A DNA stretch of 5,429 bases from Bifidobacteriaceae bacterium (GCA_031278675.1 JAITJY010000121.1:1-5429), one strand, 5' to 3'. Positions 1-5,341 are shown, counted from the first letter of the stretch. The notes: a model not told the origin generated them from the sequence alone. Made by a program: numbers and translations.

Positions 1-1
1 T

Positions 2-373
2 TCGAGCGCTGCGGACGGTGGCGCGGGCAAGACCGCCGCCGGGGCGGATGGCGCGGCCGCAGCCGCAGCGGGCAAGGCAGACGAGGGCGAGACCGCAGCG
101 GGCAAGGCAGACGAGGCCAAGACTGCGGCGGACACCGCGGGCGAAGCCACGGCCGCAGTGGGGGGCGCTGGCGGCGCGGAGGCTAAGGCTCGGCCGCAGG
201 CGGCCAGCCCGGCTAAGGCCGGGGGCAAGGCCGCTGCGGGGGCGAGCGCCGCCAAGGGCGGGGCCAAGGCCGCAGCTCAGAGCCCGGCCCCAGCCAAGGC
301 GGGGGCCAGGAGGGTCGCCTCGGCGCCGCCCACCCCCGATCCAGAGCCCCCTGCCGCAGCGGCCGCCGAATAG
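2..373 (+). CDS. rpsB: 30S ribosomal protein S2, C-terminal tail (partial, 5' end outside window)
   Basis: The frame is open from the window edge to a TAG at 371-373, giving 123 residues of Ala-, Gly-, Lys- and Pro-rich low-complexity protein. No S2 core domain is visible. The assignment rests on position: the gene ends 89 bp before tsf on the same strand, and rpsB-tsf order is nearly universal in bacteria. It is supported by the habit of actinobacterial S2 proteins to carry disordered Ala-rich C-terminal extensions. The tail has two halves. The first is acidic, with a ten-residue period (AAGKADEGET, AAGKADEAKT, then a decayed AADTAGEATA). The second is basic, with PAK, GGK, AAK and GAK steps resembling histone H1 or mycobacterial HU tails. 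It ends in a Pro-rich stretch and AAAAAE. S2 binds the 30S subunit near the mRNA exit; a function for this tail is not known. If the neighbour were not rpsB, a histone-like Lys/Ala protein would be the alternative. Confidence 0.72.
   Translation, partial: SSAADGGAGKTAAGADGAAAAAAGKADEGETAAGKADEAKTAADTAGEATAAVGGAGGAEAKARPQAASPAKAGGKAAAGASAAKGGAKAAAQSPAPAKAGARRVASAPPTPDPEPPAAAAAE
63..146 (+). repeat. In-frame 30-bp tandem repeat inside the S2 tail
   Basis: A 24-bp string is identical at 63-86 and 93-116, so the period is 30 bp or ten codons. A third, decayed unit follows to about 146. Because the period is a multiple of three, copy-number change would alter tail length without shifting frame. 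Confidence 0.8.
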
Positions 374-445
374 GCGGAGCCAGGCTGCGGTCAGACCAGT
401 CGGCGACCAGGGCGCCCCGGAGGCGCCCACCGCCACAAACGAAAC

Positions 446-452
446 GGAAGGA
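446..452 (+). promoter_or_regulatory. Ribosome binding site of tsf
   Basis: GGAAGGA lies 10 nt before the ATG at 463. It fits the conserved MAKFTSADIRALREATGAG start of EF-Ts, so the start is well supported from both sides. Confidence 0.7.
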
Positions 453-462
453 AACAGGCACG

Positions 463-1308
463 ATGGCCAAATTCACATCAGCTGACATCAGGGCGCTGCG
501 CGAGGCGACCGGCGCGGGCATGCTCGATGTCAAGAAGGCGCTCGACGAGGCGGACGGCGACATGGCCAAAGCGGTCGAGCTGATCCGGGTCAAAGGTCTC
601 AAGGGCCTGGCCAAGCGCGAGGGACGGTCGACCTCTGACGGCCTGGTGGCGGCCGAGGTGGTCAAGACCGAGGACGGGCAGAGCGGGGTCATGATCGAGT
701 TGAACTCGGAGACGGACTTCGTCGCCAAGTCAGGTCCGTTCACCGAACTGGCCGCCCGCGTGCTGGAAGCCGCTGCGGCCGTGGCCAGCCCAGACGCCGC
801 CCTGGTCTTGGGCTCACCAAGCGGCTCGAAGAAGGAGACCGTGCAGGACGCCATCGACCAAGTGTCCGCCCGGCTGGGCGAGCGCATCCAACTGCGGCGC
901 GTCGGCCTGGTCCAGGGCGAGCACGTCGAGCTTTACCTCCACCGCACCAACAAGGACCTGCCGCCGCAGGTGGGCGTGCTGGTGGCGACGGACGAGCGGG
1001 GCGCGGCCGTAGCGCACGATATCGCCATGCACATCGCCGCCTACTCGCCGAAGTATCTCAGCCGGGAGGCCGTCCCAGCCGAGACGATCACGACCGAGCG
1101 GCGCATCGCCCAGGAGACCGCTGTGGCGGAGGGCAAGCCGGAAAAGGCCATCGAGCGGATTGTCGACGGCCGCATGAACGGGTTCTTCAAGGAGAACGTG
1201 CTGCTGGACCAGGCGTTCGCTAAAGACCCGAAGACCACGGTGGGCAAGGTGCTGGCGGCGGCCGGCGGCGTGGTGACCGGTTTCGCCCGGTTCCGGGTCG
1301 GCGCCTGA
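463..1308 (+). CDS. tsf: Elongation factor Ts
   Basis: A 281-residue cytoplasmic protein that exchanges GDP for GTP on elongation factor Tu during translation. The N-terminal UBA-like EF-Tu-binding domain spans about residues 1-55 and contains the first family signature, LREATGAGMLDVKKAL, at 12-27. The second signature, ELNSETDFVAK, is at 79-89; its Asp85-Phe86 pair corresponds to the residues that displace Mg2+ in EF-Tu. The dimerisation domain carries YLHRTNKDLPPQVGVLVA (about 158-175) and HIAAYSPKYLSREAVPAE (170-187). The C-terminal part has the expected GFFKENVLLDQAFAKD and ends in VTGFARFRVGA, typical of actinobacteria. Length is normal for the group. It lies 89 bp after the putative rpsB end, and I see no terminator between them, so co-transcription is likely. 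No key residue is missing. Confidence 0.98.
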   Translation: MAKFTSADIRALREATGAGMLDVKKALDEADGDMAKAVELIRVKGLKGLAKREGRSTSDGLVAAEVVKTEDGQSGVMIELNSETDFVAKSGPFTELAARVLEAAAAVASPDAALVLGSPSGSKKETVQDAIDQVSARLGERIQLRRVGLVQGEHVELYLHRTNKDLPPQVGVLVATDERGAAVAHDIAMHIAAYSPKYLSREAVPAETITTERRIAQETAVAEGKPEKAIERIVDGRMNGFFKENVLLDQAFAKDPKTTVGKVLAAAGGVVTGFARFRVGA

Positions 1309-1329
1309 GCGCCAACGCGGGCGACCGCC

Positions 1330-1367
1330 AGTAGTTCAAGGCATTGGGAGTAGTTCAAGGCATTGGG
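1330..1367 (+). repeat. Exact 19-bp tandem duplication in the tsf-pyrH spacer
   Basis: AGTAGTTCAAGGCATTGGG occurs at 1330-1348 and again, without gap or mismatch, at 1349-1367. It begins 21 bp after the tsf stop codon. The unit is less GC-rich than its surroundings. Perfect identity suggests a recent duplication, by slippage or as a footprint of an insertion event. Confidence 0.95.
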
Positions 1368-1374
1368 AAACGAG

Positions 1375-1394
1375 CCGAGCCTTCGCGGGCTCGG
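1375..1394 (+). promoter_or_regulatory. Hairpin 1 in the tsf-pyrH spacer
   Basis: CCGAGCC at 1375-1381 pairs with GGCTCGG at 1388-1394 around a six-base TTCGCG loop. No T-run follows, so it is not a classical intrinsic terminator. An alternative register pairs CGAGCC at 1371-1376 with GGCTCG at 1388-1393. Confidence 0.6.
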
Positions 1395-1397
1395 GGG

Positions 1398-1437
1398 CCT
1401 GCGGCAAGCTGGCCCGAAGCGCCAGCGTTGCCGCAGG
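1398..1437 (+). promoter_or_regulatory. Long hairpin abutting the pyrH ribosome binding site
   Basis: CCTGCGGCAA (1398-1407) pairs with TTGCCGCAGG (1428-1437), and GCTGGC (1408-1413) continues the stem with GCCAGC (1421-1426). The result is 16 bp with a single bulged G at 1427 and a seven-base loop. The 3' arm ends 1 nt before the GAGGAGG of pyrH. It could end or attenuate tsf transcription, protect the 3' end of a processed tsf mRNA, or affect ribosome access to pyrH. Poor T content downstream argues against a standard intrinsic terminator. Confidence 0.7.
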
Positions 1438-1438
1438 T

Positions 1439-1445
1439 GAGGAGG
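1439..1445 (+). promoter_or_regulatory. Ribosome binding site of pyrH
   Basis: GAGGAGG is a near-perfect Shine-Dalgarno sequence with a 5-nt spacer to the ATG at 1451. This decides the start over internal alternatives such as the GTG just before the conserved MLKLSGEAF. Confidence 0.85.
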
Positions 1446-1450
1446 CCGGG

Positions 1451-2185
1451 ATGACATACGCCGAGCACCGTCGCCCTGAGCGGCGGCGAGTGATGTTGAA
1501 ACTCTCAGGCGAAGCGTTCGGCGGCGGCGAGTTGGGCGTCAACCCGGATGTTGTGACGGACATCGCCCGCCAGATCGCCGCAGCCGTGGCAAGCGACATC
1601 GAAGTGGCCGTGGTGGTGGGCGGGGGGAACTTCTTCCGTGGCGCCGAGTTGGCCGACCACGGCATGGACCGCGCCCGGGCCGATTACATGGGCATGTTGG
1701 GGACGGTCATGAACTGCCTGGCCCTGCAGGATTTCTGCGAGCAGGCGGGCGTGCCGACCCGCGTCCAGACGGCGATCTCGATGGGCCAGGTGGCCGAGAG
1801 CTACATACCGCTGCGCGCCATCCGGCACCTTGAGAAGGGCCGCGTGGTGATCTTCGGGGCTGGCGCCGGGATGCCCTATTTCTCCACCGACACGGTGGCG
1901 GCCCAGCGCGCCCTGGAGACGCACTGCCAGGTGCTCTTAATGGCCAAGCACGGGGTCGACGGCGTCTACACAGCTGATCCCAAACGCGATCCGGAAGCCC
2001 AGAAGATCACCCGCATCACCTATCAGGAAGCCCTGGCGCTCAATCTCAGGGTGGTTGACGCGGCCGCCTTCTCGCTCTGCATGGACAACCGCCTGCCGAT
2101 GGTCGTGTTCGGCCTGGAGGGCGCGGGCCAGGTCCAACGCGCCCTGGAGGGCGAGCGCCTCGGCACCCTGCTGACAGCCGCCTAA
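1451..2185 (+). CDS. pyrH: UMP kinase (uridylate kinase)
   Basis: A 244-residue amino acid kinase family protein that phosphorylates UMP to UDP with ATP, an essential step of pyrimidine nucleotide synthesis; family members are cytoplasmic hexamers. Visible motifs in order are KLSGEAF at 17-23 (phosphate-binding strand-turn), GGGNFFRG at 57-64, MGMLGTVMN at 80-88, GAGAGMPYFSTDT at 136-148 (UMP-binding segment), AKHGVDGVYTADP at 165-177, and CMDNRLPMVVF at 210-220. Length and motif order are normal; the short pre-core extension (MTYAEHRRPERRR) is common in actinobacteria. The gene is 142 bp downstream of tsf, behind a tandem duplication and two hairpins, so it may be partly uncoupled from rpsB-tsf. 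The bacterial enzymes are usually controlled allosterically by UTP and GTP. The usual partner frr does not follow. Confidence 0.98.
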   Translation: MTYAEHRRPERRRVMLKLSGEAFGGGELGVNPDVVTDIARQIAAAVASDIEVAVVVGGGNFFRGAELADHGMDRARADYMGMLGTVMNCLALQDFCEQAGVPTRVQTAISMGQVAESYIPLRAIRHLEKGRVVIFGAGAGMPYFSTDTVAAQRALETHCQVLLMAKHGVDGVYTADPKRDPEAQKITRITYQEALALNLRVVDAAAFSLCMDNRLPMVVFGLEGAGQVQRALEGERLGTLLTAA

Positions 2186-2229
2186 ACCGAACCTCTCGTA
2201 GGGTTTCCGGTGGGCCGGGGCTCTGGCCA

Positions 2230-2356
2230 GGAGCGTGGTGAATAACCACGCTCCGGCCCTGCCCGCGCCGGGCAGCGGTACGCTGACCAGCGGAAACGCG
2301 GAAAGCAAGCGCACGTTTGGCCTGGGAATCCGGTTCATTCACCGGATTCCCAGGCC
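2230..2356 (+). repeat. Left copy of a 127-bp structured repeat (inverted partner at 4989-5115)
   Basis: It begins with a perfect hairpin, GGAGCGTGGT (2230-2239), loop GAATA, ACCACGCTCC (2245-2254), which can extend through GGCC on both sides past one bulged A. It ends with a perfect 16-bp stem, GGCCTGGGAATCCGGT (2319-2334), loop TCATTC, and its complement at 2341-2356. Between them lies a smaller stem, CTGCCC/GGGCAG (2259-2275), absent from the other copy, and a GGAAACGCGGAA string shared with it. Read on the plus strand, this copy matches the minus-strand reading of 4989-5115 over the full 127 bp at roughly 80% by hand alignment. No T-run follows either hairpin. It starts 45 bp after the pyrH stop. 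Confidence 0.9.
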
Positions 2357-2376
2357 GTTCTTGCCGGGCGGCCACG

Positions 2377-2408
2377 GAGGGGTGGGCGCCCCCAGGCGCC
2401 AACCCCTC
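2377..2408 (+). terminator. Candidate terminator hairpin downstream of pyrH
   Basis: GAGGGGT (2377-2383) pairs with ACCCCTC (2402-2408). Inside, GGCGCC (2385-2390) pairs with GGCGCC (2395-2400) around a four-base CCCA loop, with one G-A mismatch between the two stems. Only TT follows on the plus strand, so termination is plausible but weakly supported. It could serve pyrH on the plus strand, or the flavoprotein gene arriving from the right on the minus strand. Confidence 0.4.
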
Positions 2409-2412
2409 TTAG

Positions 2413-2470
2413 CTCGATCGGCCGATCCCCGTCTGGTGCCGCTCGCTAGGGCGATCATCGGTCGATCGAG
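2413..2470. repeat. Inverted repeat with 14-bp arms between pyrH and the flavoprotein gene
   Basis: CTCGATCGGCCGAT (2413-2426) is complementary to ATCGGTCGATCGAG (2457-2470) except for one G-T pair, leaving a 30-base loop. The arms are rich in CGATCG. The remaining 2471-2574 stretch up to the flavoprotein stop is GC-rich and shows no structure I would defend. Confidence 0.6.
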
Positions 2471-2574
2471 GCTTGGCTGGCGCGCTCGCCTTGCCGGCTA
2501 CTCGAAGTCGCGGCCTCCTGGCCGCGGCGGTGAACCCCAGGCAGGCCGGCGGCTTCGCGCTGGCGTTGGCGCGG

Positions 2575-4338
2575 CTATTGGCTCAGCGCGGCGTTGCGTC
2601 CGGCCAGGCGCCCAAACGACATCGCCATCGAGTGACTGGCCCCCGCCACCGTCACCGGGTAGTCCACCAAGAAGCGTCCGCCCTGGGTGTTGCCGGCCAC
2701 GTAGAGGCCCTCGACGACCTCCTTGTCGGGACTCAAGGCGTGGAGATTCTCATCCACGTCGATCCCGCCGATTAGCACCAGTATCCCGGAGTCACCGAAG
2801 TTGACCGCGTAGAAAGGCGGGGTCTGAACCGGGAACAAGCGCGTCGAGACCTTGCAGAAGTCCTCGTCTACGCCTTTGGCCGCCAACTCGCTGTAGCGCT
2901 CGATGGTGGACTTGAGCGAGTCGACGGGAAGCTCCGTCTTCTCCGCCAGCTCCTCAATCGTCTGCGCCTCGATGATCGCCCCTGAGTCGACTTCGACTTG
3001 GAAGGACCGCAGTGAGGCGTACCCGCCAGCGAAGTGGTTGATTATGTGCTCGTATTCGTCATACTGCTCGTCCGGGACGAAGTGCGTCACCCCGCCGAAG
3101 CATTGAGGCATGACCGCAAGCTGCTCTGGCCACTTCGAGTCGAAGATCTGCCACGCCTTCTGGCCGGGCTGGCGCTTGATCTGGTTCTGCAGCTCCTGCG
3201 CGCCGACATCCTCGTTGGCGAACCGCACACCCTTGATGTTGACCATCAAATATGGGTCTATGCCGATCGAGTTGGTCCCCAGGCTGTGTGTCATGGGCGC
3301 GTACGGCGCCGCTTCCATCGCGGCGCCGGCCCACAGCGCCATCTTGTGACCGTCGCCGGTGTTGGTCGGGTTGCTCTCGGCGTCGAGATTCGGGAAGTAG
3401 GAGGCGAACTGCATCGCCTGCGGGCAGTAGTACTCCAGCATCTCGTGGTCGCTCGACATGTCGCCGCAGGTCAAGACCACTGCTTTGCTCGCGTTGACGC
3501 GGATCACAGCGCCCTCGGCGTTGGTCGCGTAGACGCCGGTGATTCGGTCGCCCTCCTTGACGAGCTGTTGGGCGCGGGTGGCGAAAAGCGCCTCGGCTCC
3601 CAGCGCCTTGGCCGCCTCAAATGTGGCGCGCAGCGCCGGACCGTGGTCCGGCAGCAGGTGAACCATGCCGGGAAAACACGGGTAGTTCTCCTTCCGCCAG
3701 TCGTAGTTCTCATTGATCGGAAAACGCTCCGGCAGGATGATCATCTCTTTGTCGCCCTTGGGCGTCTGATGGTCGTTTTCGAGCAGTTCGTAGTCGACGT
3801 CCTGGATGTACCAGTCGATGTCCTGCCCGGAATGGCCGATCCAGTAGTTCAGCAGCAGGGCGTTGGGGCGGTTGCCCATCACCTTCATGAGCTCGTTGAC
3901 GGCCTCCTGGGTGGCCGGCTGGCTGATGCCCAGGGCCTTGTGGATGCGTTCTGAGCCGAAGGTGCCGAACTCGCCCGAGCGGAAGCACAAGTCCTCGCCC
4001 TTGTCGAGGGCGATCACACGGGCGCCTTCCTCGGCGGCGGCGCGGGTGGCGCAGACGCCCGCCAGGCCCAGGCCCACCACGCAGACGTCGCATTCGAGCT
4101 CCTCGGTGACGGACGCCGGGTCAATCGGGTCCGGGGCAGTCAGGAAGCCGGGCTGGCCCGCGGAAGTTCCGGACTCCTTCCCGCCAGCTGCGCCTTGAGG
4201 CTTGGCAGTCGACGGCGAGCACCCTGCCAGCATGGTCGCGGCGGCGCCCGCCCCGGCGGCCGCGACCGCCGCACCAGCCAAGAATGACCGCCGTGTCACC
4301 CTCCGGTGCTTCAAATGTTCGCTGTTCTTTTCGATCAC
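2575..4338 (-). CDS. Tat-exported FAD-dependent reductase, fumarate reductase flavoprotein family
   Basis: A 587-residue FAD-binding protein likely to reduce a C=C bond of a small organic acid or similar substrate outside the membrane; the substrate is unknown. From the GTG start the protein begins with a basic n-region, a Tat motif TRRSFLAG (twin Arg at 16-17), an Ala/Gly-rich hydrophobic stretch and a lipobox LAGC with Cys40, so a Tat-dependent lipoprotein is predicted. The dinucleotide-binding motif VVGLGLAG has its glycines at 89, 91 and 94, with Asp112 at the end of the second strand (RVIALD). Further family marks are TGDG at 327-330, GVRFANE with Arg372 (equivalent by motif to the catalytic-region Arg of flavocytochrome c), GLYVAGNTQGGRF at 544-556 and FGRLAGRNAA near the end. 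The GGVHGANRLGG segment of true fumarate reductases is replaced by GGRFLVDYPVTVAGASHS, as in the many orphan reductases of this superfamily. No cytochrome, FMN-domain or membrane partner lies nearby. In-frame upstream ATGs at 4353, 4374 and 4455 lack a ribosome binding site. Confidence 0.93.
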   Translation of the reverse strand: MIEKNSEHLKHRRVTRRSFLAGAAVAAAGAGAAATMLAGCSPSTAKPQGAAGGKESGTSAGQPGFLTAPDPIDPASVTEELECDVCVVGLGLAGVCATRAAAEEGARVIALDKGEDLCFRSGEFGTFGSERIHKALGISQPATQEAVNELMKVMGNRPNALLLNYWIGHSGQDIDWYIQDVDYELLENDHQTPKGDKEMIILPERFPINENYDWRKENYPCFPGMVHLLPDHGPALRATFEAAKALGAEALFATRAQQLVKEGDRITGVYATNAEGAVIRVNASKAVVLTCGDMSSDHEMLEYYCPQAMQFASYFPNLDAESNPTNTGDGHKMALWAGAAMEAAPYAPMTHSLGTNSIGIDPYLMVNIKGVRFANEDVGAQELQNQIKRQPGQKAWQIFDSKWPEQLAVMPQCFGGVTHFVPDEQYDEYEHIINHFAGGYASLRSFQVEVDSGAIIEAQTIEELAEKTELPVDSLKSTIERYSELAAKGVDEDFCKVSTRLFPVQTPPFYAVNFGDSGILVLIGGIDVDENLHALSPDKEVVEGLYVAGNTQGGRFLVDYPVTVAGASHSMAMSFGRLAGRNAALSQ

Positions 4339-4344
4339 TTTCTT

Positions 4345-4351
4345 CCCTTCC
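4345..4351 (-). promoter_or_regulatory. Ribosome binding site choosing the GTG start of the flavoprotein
   Basis: Read on the minus strand, GGAAGGG stands 6 nt before the GTG at 4338. It overlaps the in-frame ATG at 4353, which itself has only AT-rich sequence in front of it. This favours GTG and a 587-residue product with a compact Tat signal; ATG at 4353 would add five residues. Confidence 0.6.
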
Positions 4352-4612
4352 ATTTTGATGAAATGTGTTCGATACATGGCGCGCCAGGCTCGATGACACA
4401 TGTGCCTTGGCATCAGTCGCAAGTAGATCGAGCCGCGCCAAAGAGTATTCGGCAAGCGTATTCAACCTGCCCATATTCTCATCCCCGGCTTGACATCCAG
4501 CCCTATCCGCAGCCTCGACAGAGAAGCTAATGCGGAAGGCGCGTGATCGTTGCGACTTCCCTTTGGCGGCAATTGTTCCCCGAATCTGTGACACCAATTT
4601 TCTTGGTACTGA

Positions 4613-4640
4613 ACAGTATCTTCCTCCGGCCGTTTGTCAA
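4613..4640 (-). promoter_or_regulatory. Candidate sigma70-type promoter for the flavoprotein, with overlapping dyad
   Basis: On the minus strand there is a perfect TTGACA (4640-4635), a 16-nt spacer, and TACTGT (4618-4613) as a possible -10 matching the three strongest consensus positions. The -10 lies within a small dyad TACTG-AA-CAGTA (4607-4618), which could be a repressor half-site pair. A second short dyad, ACCAA/TTGGT (4593-4607), follows. Use of this promoter would give a leader of about 265 nt. The region is less GC-rich than the coding DNA around it, as expected of a promoter zone. Confidence 0.35.
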
Positions 4641-4988
4641 ATCGGCGATCCGACCCCGGGACGACGTTTTGTTGGTGTTCTAATGGGTCTGCGTTCTGGC
4701 CAGGCGGTTCTTGGGGGCTGCTGTCATCTGCCCGGGTCGGGGCGGACCTGTTCATCTGGATGCCCGCCGCCATCGTCCAACGCCGCCTCAGGGGCGGCTC
4801 GAAGCTGGCCGCCTCCGCAGACGATGAACCGCCCGCCCCACCAGCCCATCCACTCCCCAGCGCCACTCCCCCGCCGCCGCGCGGACGGCGCCGCCCCGCG
4901 CCCCTACAAAGAGCCCCCCGACCACCTCGGCCAGTTGGCCAGAAACACCATCGAGGTGACCCTGCCCCAAACCGGCCGCCGGGCCGCC
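4641..4988. other. Upstream region without a supportable gene; coding-like debris
   Basis: No reading frame here has a ribosome binding site or a recognisable motif. The stretch about 4700-4840 on the plus strand (frame of GADLFIWMPAAIVQRR) and the stretch about 4824-4988 in the next frame (DHLGQLARNTIEVTL) both have high third-position GC, as real coding DNA of this genome does. The two frames differ by +1, and the second runs straight into the 127-bp repeat. A decayed gene fragment is possible. The complementary minus-strand frames share the same GC periodicity, so even the strand is uncertain. Confidence 0.3.
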
Positions 4989-5115
4989 GCCTGGGAATCC
5001 GGTGACCAAACCGGATTCCCAGGCCTAACCTGCGCTCGCCTTCCGCGTTTCCTCAGGCCAGCGCGTTGCGCTGCCCACGTCAACACGGCCGGAGCGCGGT
5101 TATTCACCACGCTCC
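4989..5115 (-). repeat. Right copy of the 127-bp structured repeat (inverted relative to 2230-2356)
   Basis: The inner palindrome is GCCTGGGAATCCGGT (4989-5003), loop GACCAA, and its exact complement at 5010-5024. The outer one is GGAGCGCGGT (5091-5100), loop TATTC, ACCACGCTCC (5106-5115). The outer stem has one C-A mismatch as read on plus, which becomes a G-U pair in minus-strand RNA. Against the left copy, the hairpin stems are nearly identical, loop 2 differs at three of six bases, and the middle 65 bp are more diverged although GGAAACGCGGAA is intact. Both copies are exactly 127 bp from first to last palindrome base. Confidence 0.9.
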
Positions 5116-5243
5116 CAGCTAACCGCCCCTGCGGTCGGCAATACCCCGGGCCAAATCTCAAATTACCCCGCCAAACAACCATCCCAAACAGGAAACTCCA
5201 GCCTAAAGGCGCGACCCGAACCGACCCGGCCAGCGTACAATTC
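5116..5243. other. C/A-skewed spacer without a gene
   Basis: The plus strand is rich in C and A and strikingly poor in G, especially at 5141-5205. No open frame with a plausible start or motif is seen. C-rich, G-poor RNA of this kind can act as a Rho loading site for plus-strand transcripts, which is a possibility only. Confidence 0.35.
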
Positions 5244-5305
5244 ACACAAAATAGAGCCGTCCCCGCTTTGCGTTAGCGCAAAGCGGGGACGGCTCAGGTT
5301 TGTGT
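5244..5305 (-). terminator. 62-bp quasi-palindrome: REP/BIME-like unit, possible minus-strand terminator
   Basis: GAGCCGTCCCCGCTTTGCG (5254-5272) pairs perfectly over 19 bp with 5277-5295 around a TTAG loop. Beyond a 3/3 internal loop, ACACAAA (5244-5250) pairs with TTTGTGT (5299-5305). On the minus strand the stem is followed by CTATTTTGTGTG, a modest T-rich tail, and the hairpin lies about 40 nt past the stop at 5342-5344, so it fits as terminator of the gene entering from the right. The motif ACACAAA-N4-GCCGTCCCCGCTTT occurs once in each orientation, the layout of two head-to-head REP sequences. Confidence 0.7.
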
Positions 5306-5341
5306 TAGGCCACCGCTTTCATCTAGACCAGGCCACGTTTG

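Noticed and set aside
18..485. Arg/Pro-rich plus-strand frame of 155 codons overlapping the start of tsf
   Set aside because: It is an out-of-frame reading of the Ala-rich tail gene and runs past the tsf start; composition is a frame-shadow artefact of GC-rich repeats.
2230..2356. Reading the repeat hairpins as ordinary intrinsic terminators of pyrH and the flavoprotein
   Set aside because: Neither stem is followed by a T-run on either strand, and the whole 127-bp unit, not just the stems, is duplicated upstream of the flavoprotein gene where no terminator is needed.
2473..2577. Coding-like plus-strand stretch before the flavoprotein stop (LAGALALPATRSRGLL...)
   Set aside because: Third-position GC is high, but there is no ribosome binding site, it is only about 35 codons before it enters antisense to the flavoprotein, and no family is recognisable.
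3034..3954. Long plus-strand frame of 306 codons antisense to the flavoprotein gene
   Set aside because: The minus strand carries clear FAD and Tat motifs throughout. The plus frame has no motif and is a typical high-GC antisense shadow.
4490..4495. Perfect TTGACA on the plus strand as a promoter -35
   Set aside because: No acceptable -10 lies 15-19 nt downstream and no supported plus-strand gene follows.
2230..5115. CRISPR array or tRNA/rRNA gene among the repeats
   Set aside because: There are only two repeat copies, far apart and inverted, with no regular spacers. No tRNA cloverleaf or rRNA-like sequence was recognised.
4530..5276. Plus-strand frame of 248 codons spanning the right repeat
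   Set aside because: It has no ribosome binding site, reads through both palindromes of the 127-bp repeat and the REP-like palindrome, and has shifting composition. Only its 4824-4988 part looks coding-like, reported as a possible remnant.
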